A stretch of 13,103 nt of DNA, taken from assembly GCA_003024985.2 (NCBI GenBank), contig PXIH01S0008724.1; one strand, 5' to 3'. The notes below the pieces were generated by a model that did no database searches, was not told the origin of the DNA, and worked only from the letters and a program-made list of their open reading frames with translations. The stretch is from Euperipatoides rowelli (Eukaryota; Onychophora; Udeonychophora; Euonychophora; Peripatopsidae). Shown here piece by piece: positions 7,984-13,103 of the stretch; within the stretch, counting starts at the first letter, position 1; every line of letters begins with the position of its first letter. Made by a program: the position numbers and the translations under genes.

Positions 7984-8097
7984 CTATGTGACATGAGGAA
8001 ACTACGTTGAAACCATATTAAATAATTGTAGATAAAACTTGAATTGTACTACATTTTGTGGTATGTTACTTAATTCTTTCAGTTTAGTACTTTCTGT

Positions 8098-8752
8098 GGT
8101 CAAATGTAACGGATTTTTTAAATTTTTTTTATTATTGATTTTCAAAGATAATTACTATAAAAAAAATTCCATTGGAAATTTTTTTTTTTAAAATGCATAA
8201 AAAAAAAAGTTATTTAAAGATAAAATTAAGACTATTGCTGTCCTCAGTCTGAGATTACAATAATTGAAGATTCCACATTTTTGGGGGGTCTGAGATTAAT
8301 TTGATGACCAAATAACCTCTACAGCTGTTTTCTTTGTAATGATTTAATATGTTAATAGAGGTATTTTCAATCTGTATTAAAGGTCATTTTGATTTAAAAA
8401 AAAAAAACAAATTGGACCATAATAGCACAAAGGATGAATTTGATTATGATTTTTTACAAGTATTTAAACATTTAGACCATATGATATCCANCTTTACGCT
8501 GACAAATATAGCAAATTTTCTATAGTTAATCATTTATAGGCTACGATTTCACAAAATATCTCCCCTAGTGTGTAAAGTGGACAATGTTGTTTTCAGGATN
8601 AGGAGCTATAGACAATTATTTTAAAAATAGAATTGTAAATAACTTTTTTTTTTTTTAATTTTTATTTTTTTTTCTGGTGGAAATTTTTTTTTAGTAAAAA
8701 TCTTTGAAAATCAATAATTAAAAAAAATTTAAAAAATCCGTTACATTTGACC
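8098..8752. mobile_element. Foldback element, 655 bp with arms of about 118 nt
   Basis: The left arm (8098-8216) and right arm (8635-8752) are inverted copies. Both read GGTCAAATGTAACGG then T/A-rich sequence and TTATTGATTTTCAAAGAT, near-identical over about 53 nt with one indel. They then diverge through A/T homopolymers and end at a shared GTTATTTA word (8209-8216, 8635-8643 reversed). The 418-nt loop contains two GTCTGAGATTA copies (8247, 8288) and both ambiguous bases (8491, 8600). I see no convincing target duplication and no coding sequence, so the superfamily is open. Confidence 0.8.
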
Positions 8753-9060
8753 TTTAAACACTTCTTTTGTATAACTAACTTGTAGATTCACTGTATATTT
8801 ATTATGCTAAAATTTAACATATCCAATTAGTTCAAAAGAAAAAAAAAATACAACTTCACATAAACTTGGAAGATTTTTTCACATTATAAACACATCCATT
8901 AAAACTACAATCTCTCATTATTTTAATATTTAACCGATATTTTTATTGTTGTGAAAAAAATAAATAAATTAGGTGTAAATTTAATTTTAAAGGTTATAGT
9001 CATTTCCATTTAATTGAAAAGCATAAGATAAAAAGTTCATATATAAAAGTTGTTTTTGAC
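8753..9060. other. AT-rich non-coding stretch
   Basis: No features recognised; poly-A and poly-T runs only. Confidence 0.5.
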
Positions 9061-9650
9061 TTGATTTGGCTGAAATGCTTGACAAAAGAGTCAAAATTAA
9101 TGATATGGAAATTGAAGAGAGAGAAAAAGCTCTATGCTTCTGTCTGGAAGTCAATTTTGCCTGGCCATTGTGCACTAACCTACTGCCCAAAATTCTGTAA
9201 TAACTATTGCTTTCTGTTGGTGGCAGTTGAAAAACAATTATTTGCAGACTTGCCGGCTTTATGAAAAGGAAAAATATGGGATGGAAAAAAGAAGGAAGGA
9301 CTTACAAAATGGGAATGACATTTTCTTCATAGTTATTGATGGAATTTCTATACACAGTCAAGTTATTTGTGATTGAATAGAAGAGGAAGTGGAGGAGGAG
9401 GGAAAATTATGATATTTTTGAGTAGAAATGTCTACAGTGAAAAGTTTCACTTTTATCCTGCCACTTCATTGCTTTCATTGGAAAAGTTGTTTGAAAAATT
9501 CACATCTCTGAATGGAATGTTGCAAAAGGGATATTATGGATTTTATTGAAAGAAAGTCGAACAATCATTTTTTTTTCTTATTTTTTTTTGGCAAGTTCCT
9601 ACATTTTGTGTATAGTTGGAAACTTTAATCCAGTTTTTGAAAATATATTT
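9061..9650 (+). other. Non-repetitive stretch with two short doubtful ORFs
   Basis: This stretch is less AT-biased than its flanks and shows no repeats. A 41-codon frame at 9075-9200 has an acidic, helix-like segment (NDMEIEEREKAL at about residues 9-20), while an overlapping 67-codon frame (9061-9264) occupies another phase and a minus-strand frame overlaps both. A 46-codon frame lies at 9409-9549. No domain is recognised, no strong splice sites flank them, and such lengths arise by chance, so no CDS is called. Confidence 0.3.
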
Positions 9651-9706
9651 TTACTGTTATGTGTATTACAAGTAACTATCTGAACTCGGTATCATATCTA
9701 CTGACA

Positions 9707-9860
9707 CAGACCCCATTCACATTCCTGGCTGAGACACTGTTGAGCAATGGACAGTACCATTGGTACAGACATTTCCATCCTCGGTTGAGCTGCGGATGAA
9801 GCACTAGTCTTGATATTGTCTGAGCCGTAGTTGAGCGTTATTCAGTGTCCATGTGAACAT
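9707..9860. repeat. Base-balanced island with GTTGAGC repeats and imperfect inverted ends
   Basis: The composition changes sharply to near-balanced. GTTGAGC occurs three times (9739, 9784, 9830). ATTCACAT..ACACTG on the left faces, on the other strand of the right, GTTCACAT..ACACTG, suggesting weak inverted ends. GTACCATTGGTAC (9754-9766) is an odd-centred palindrome. This resembles a short MITE core but neither its ends nor a target duplication are certain. Confidence 0.4.
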
Positions 9861-9974
9861 GATGCTGGTTAAACCATGATAGAGTCATTTAAATTAATTC
9901 TCATGAGATTTTTAATTCTCACAAGATATAACTTTACTGTTTAAAAAATATCATAATGTAACAAAGTTTATTAA

Positions 9975-10750
9975 CCCGACAGTCGTCGCATTCAGAAAGT
10001 TACATGCGTAGTTGTGGTGTATCTTTGAGATATTTCAAAATATATAATAGATATAAAAAAACTTAAATAGTATTTTTTGTTCCTTTTTTAATCAGGAATT
10101 TTAATATATATATAAAAAAAATCTATCAAACAGATTTTTTTTTATGAATTTTTATCTAACAGTCGGAAGCATACAACCTTAACCATTACAGCTCGTATTT
10201 ACTGCATGTACAAATAATACATTATGTTAAATATTTCAAAATCTATAACAGATACAAAAAAAACTTAAATACTATTTTTGTTCTATTTTTTGTCAGAAAT
10301 TTTAATATATATAAAAAAAAATCCAACAAACAGATTTTTATTTATGATTTTTTTTTTCTAAAAGTCTAAAAGAAAAAAAGCCAGTTCTTCTTACATTTTC
10401 CAATGCTGCTTCTCTGTCGTTAGAGATAGAATTTTTTTGCTTTTTATTTTTGAAATCTGAATTAAATACTGATTTTAAATTGTATATATTCTTAAATGTT
10501 TTTTTTATATTTGTATTACACTATCTGAAAGTCAAAACTTACGAGAGTCATCACGGTGTGTCTAACAGATAAAATCAAAGGAAATCAATATGCCTTGCTG
10601 TCACAACACCGGCTAATTGACAGATGAAAAAAAAACTCATTAATTTAGGAGCATTAAAGGCTGCATTATATTATAGTTCAGCACATTAGCTAGAAATTAA
10701 TTTTGGATTGTTAATTATGTATCTCACAGATACTGCCACGACTGCCGGGT
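9975..10750. mobile_element. piggyBac-like non-autonomous element, about 776 bp
   Basis: The left end is TTAA (9971-9974) followed by CCCGACAGTCGTCGCA. The right end, read on the other strand, is TTAA (10751-10754), one extra A, then CCCGGCAGTCGTGGCA; 14 of 16 terminal positions match. A TTAA duplication and a CCC start are the signature of piggyBac-family elements. Internally, the terminal-like word ACAGTCG recurs at about 10160 and related AGTC words near 10365 and 10535, and there is a 201-bp-period duplication. No transposase is present. Confidence 0.72.
10030..10366 (+). repeat. Internal direct duplication of the piggyBac-like element, 201-bp period
   Basis: Copy 1 (10030-10164) and copy 2 (10231-10366) both read ATATTTCAAAAT, ATAA(T/C)AGATA, AAAAACTTAAATA, a T-rich block, AATTTTAATATATATA, ATC(T/C)A(T/A)CAAACAGATTTTT and end AGTC. 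Between them, 10165-10230 is only weakly related to the sequence before copy 1. A still weaker third relative may begin near 10537 (AACTTACGAGAGTC..GGTGTGTCT). Confidence 0.85.
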
Positions 10751-10754
10751 TTAA

Positions 10755-11833
10755 ATACATTCCTAGCTTAGGACAGCACAGAATGAAATAGTAGTGGAAG
10801 TTTTCAGTATCGAAAAAGCGATTCAATTATGTTTTTAAATTTTGTATTAAAATCTTAAGTACATTATAAAATGGTGTTAATAGAATAAATAGATACGATA
10901 CTGTAATCGTATACTATATATGTTTCATTCAGGAAGTTAAGTATTTTTTTCAGCTCATCATTATTCCTTTATTATTAAACTTTAGCTTGACTTGATTTTT
11001 ATTGTCCAGAACATATCAAATAGATATAGTCTAATGGCATTTAATGTTTGTGAAATTGTGACTTTCACTTTAATATGAGGGCTCTATAGATAATGGGTAA
11101 TTAAAGAAAGTTTTCTGGTAGTTTATTTATTAATCAATTAGAAAAGGAAAAAAGTGTCTGTTTATAACTAAAATGTTTACACAAACTAAAGTATATTAAC
11201 TGATGTTACATCAATTGTATAATAGTTAAACTAACAATTAAGTTGGAGTTGTGTTCCCATGTTAACTAACTGTGTATGAGACGGAGTTATGTTTTCATGT
11301 CTTCAGGCAAATTAGCCTTGCCAAGGCAAGACAAAAATGACCATTTGAACACAAAATCTGTGTCCATTGTTGATACGCTATTCATTCGTGGTGGAAATAA
11401 TTACATGTAAATGGCCTCATAGATAATCTGCATGGTTTAATGACGAACATCCTTCTATAATATTGTTTTTGTCCCTTATAATAAATGAATCAAACTAGGC
11501 AGATCTGTGGTGGATTTCACCTCAAGAATTTAAATGGAATCTATTTGTATTGTGTCATTGAATATTAAGAATGTTTAAATAAATAAATGAAACAAAGAAT
11601 TTAAAGTTAAAAAAAATTTATTGATAAAGAAATGAAAATGAGAAAAACGGGTTATTTTGTTTGTTAAAAACTTTTCGATAGACAATATTTTGCCACTTAT
11701 TTTTGCTCATCCACTGACCAGCATCGTTTCCTTCCTTGCAAAGCAGGCTCATTTCTTTGGCTTTGTGGTTTATTAACAGACATTAAGATGCTTAGCAGCA
11801 AAGTTTTTTATCTTGTCATGATGCTTTTCAAGT
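10755..11833. other. AT-rich non-coding stretch
   Basis: No gene, RNA or clear repeat. CTTGCCAAGGCAAG at 11318-11331 is a small 6-bp-arm hairpin. The poorly matching sequence at about 11690-11833 may include a further decayed unit of the following minisatellite, but I cannot align it confidently. Confidence 0.5.
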
Positions 11834-12222
11834 CTGGCTTCTTCCACTCATAAAGTTTCAAAATCATGTGACATTGAAACAATGTTTACAAAAGCTTCTG
11901 GCTACTATAGAAAATTCTCTAAAACATGGGGCATTGATGCATAATATTTACGCAAGTGTTTGACTTCTTTAACAGACAAAATTTCTAAATCATATAACAA
12001 AGCCATAATGGTTACACAAGCATCGCTTCTTCCACCAACAAAATTTCTAAATCACGTGATGTTGAAACCATAATGCTTAAACAGTGTCTGGTTTATTCCA
12101 TTACAAAATTTCTAAATGAAATGATGTTGAAAACCATAATGTTTATGCATGTGTATGGCTTCTTCTCCAAAAATGTTCTAGATCATATGACATTGAAAGC
12201 GTAATGTTTATGCATTTGGGGC
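11834..12222 (+). repeat. Degenerate minisatellite, six units of 62-68 bp
   Basis: Units start at 11834, 11898, 11960, 12022, 12088 and 12155. The shared plan is TGGCTTCTTCCA, ACAAAATTTCTAAATCAT, GTGA, (C/G)(A/T)TTGAAA, CCATAATGTTTA then GCA(A/T)GTGT. Units 4 to 6 are most alike; unit 2 is the most diverged. The centre carries an E-box-type CANNTG in units 1 (CATGTG), 4 (CACGTG) and 6 (CATATG). Unit lengths (64, 62, 62, 66, 67, 68) mostly break the reading frame, which argues against protein coding. Confidence 0.85.
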
Positions 12223-12647
12223 AGTAAAATTAAAGATTGATTGCAAATACAATTGCATATTTTATTTTGAATAATATTTTTTTTCTTTCTATTGTTTGTT
12301 TTATTACCCAATTCCCCTTTCACCATGACCATTTTAATTTTATTTGTGTTTAATGCACTTCATTATTATTATTTTTTCTTGGTCATCAATATCATATTGG
12401 AATTTTCACAAATCCTCTTATTATTTGGGCAGTTATAATAAATCACATGTGTTTAATTATAATGGATTGCCAAACACTGCCGAATTGCCTTTGCAGAAAT
12501 TGGGGTGTGGCATGTATTATCCAAGAAAATTATTATATGGATTGTAACAATTAAACAAATATTTATTAATAAATTATTTAGAGATTTTCGGCCACACACC
12601 AGACTGGATACCCAACAAAAATTTTTAAGGTTAAAAATCTTCACAGC
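12223..12647. other. AT-rich non-coding stretch
   Basis: Overlapping open frames on opposite strands (12344-12547 plus, 12453-12650 minus) carry no recognisable domain. No repeat boundary is seen. Confidence 0.5.
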
Positions 12648-12836
12648 CAAAAAAAAAAAAAAAATTAAAGCTCATTAAATCTGTCAAAAGGGAAACAAAA
12701 TGTCCATACAACTAAAAAAAAAAAAAGGTTATGAAAAATGTTTAAACTAGACTAACACATTTTTGGCACTTTGACCAAAATGACATCAACATCGTTCAAT
12801 TTTGACACACTGGACAAATCTTATTTGCCATCCCTG
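12648..12836. mobile_element. hAT-like 3' terminal fragment including dispersed repeat copy B
   Basis: The sequence ends at 12836 in TTATTTGCCATCCCTG, on the other strand CAGGGATGGCAAATAA, a form very common for animal hAT termini. The following TGTTAAAC (12837-12844) would be the 8-bp target copy. No partner terminus or second TGTTAAAC was found upstream, so the left side is lost or unrecognised. Bases 12648-12734 match 3669-3740, tying the two loci to one family. Confidence 0.5.
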
Positions 12837-12993
12837 TGTTAAACAATGTTCTGGAGAGAAACAATATAGACTAAATATTCGAAGGGCTACAAAAGGAGCA
12901 CATGTTGAAGTTTACTAGTCATGATCACAAATGTTTGTAAACATGGAGGAATTATGGGATAGAATTGTCCAGGCTTTGAACACAGTATCAGAT

Positions 12994-13103
12994 AGGGGTT
13001 CCAATACCGTACCAAAATCTCAATACCGGTATTACGGTATTCTTATTGCTCAATACCGGGATACCGGTATTAATACCGGGATACCGGTATTAATACCGGT
13101 ATT
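12994..13103 (+). repeat. ACCGGTATT-type palindromic satellite, runs off right edge
   Basis: The 12-bp perfect palindrome AATACCGGTATT occurs at 13022-13033 and 13092-13103. Between them two exact 20-bp units (13052-13071, 13072-13091), each AATACCGGG followed by ATACCGGTATT, lie head to tail. A less regular lead-in begins at AGGGGTTCCAATACC (12994). Such ATACCGGTATT arrays are often found inside or at the ends of hAT-type elements in invertebrates; the rest of the array is outside the window. Confidence 0.85.

Noticed and set aside
8491-8600. Ambiguous bases as biological signal
   Set aside because: They are sequencing or assembly ambiguities within the loop of an inverted repeat.
11318-11331. 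CTTGCCAAGGCAAG hairpin as a regulatory structure or terminator
   Set aside because: Arms of only 6 bp with no supporting context; such small palindromes are expected.
11834-12222. Minisatellite as a coding 22-residue repeat
   Set aside because: A 66-bp consensus would be frame-preserving and open in more than one frame, but the actual units are 62-68 bp and mostly break frame.
11834-12222. CRISPR array
   Set aside because: Units are diverged head-to-tail repeats without a constant repeat plus unique spacers, in a eukaryotic context.
12453-12650. 65-codon minus-strand ORF
   Set aside because: Low-complexity hydrophobic sequence, overlaps another frame on the plus strand, and begins in the A-rich repeat.

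Overview
The window is AT-rich, repeat-rich eukaryotic DNA. I find no protein-coding gene, rRNA or intact tRNA that the sequence supports. The longest open frames are 60-93 codons, overlap on both strands, and often lie inside repeats. Bacterial features (ribosome binding sites, operons, CRISPR) are absent. Ends and target duplications typical of hAT, PIF/Harbinger and piggyBac DNA transposons, together with many short non-autonomous elements, poly-A/T tracts and minisatellites, point to an intergenic or intronic stretch of an AT-rich animal genome, probably an invertebrate. I cannot name the species. Two ambiguous bases (8491, 8600) suggest a draft assembly.

Layout. 1-104 is the end of an hAT element that continues off the left edge. 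About 105-1566 is AT-rich filler with a possible decayed tRNA-derived SINE head near 822-895. 1567-2247 is a three-copy tandem array (unit about 127-134 bp) whose first copy is interrupted by a complete 342-bp hAT-type MITE with a perfect 8-bp target duplication. 2956-3176 is a 221-bp Harbinger-like MITE flanked by TAA. 3434-3660 is a GC-rich foldback with facing C13 and G13 tracts. 3669-3880 holds a dispersed A-rich repeat and hAT-like end fragments. 4988-5269 is a possible second Harbinger-like MITE containing a 27-bp tandem repeat. 5494-5640 is an AT-rich repeat with a perfect hairpin. 6348-6622 is a 136-138-bp tandem duplication.

From 7441 to 7983 lies a probable inserted element with short inverted ends and a 7-8-bp flanking duplication. 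8098-8752 is a foldback with arms of about 118 nt. 9061-9650 is non-repetitive and carries two short, doubtful ORFs. 9707-9860 is a base-balanced island. 9975-10750 is a piggyBac-like non-autonomous element between TTAA sites, with an internal 201-bp-period duplication. 11834-12222 is a degenerate six-unit minisatellite (62-68 bp). 12648-12836 is another hAT-like 3' end, and 12994-13103 starts a palindromic ACCGGTATT-type satellite that runs off the right edge.

No set of genes works together here. The window reads as successive insertions of at least three cut-and-paste transposon superfamilies with local tandem amplification. The best-supported items are the hAT MITE nested in the tandem array, the Harbinger-like and piggyBac-like elements, the long foldback and the minisatellite. 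I see no convincing new functional system.
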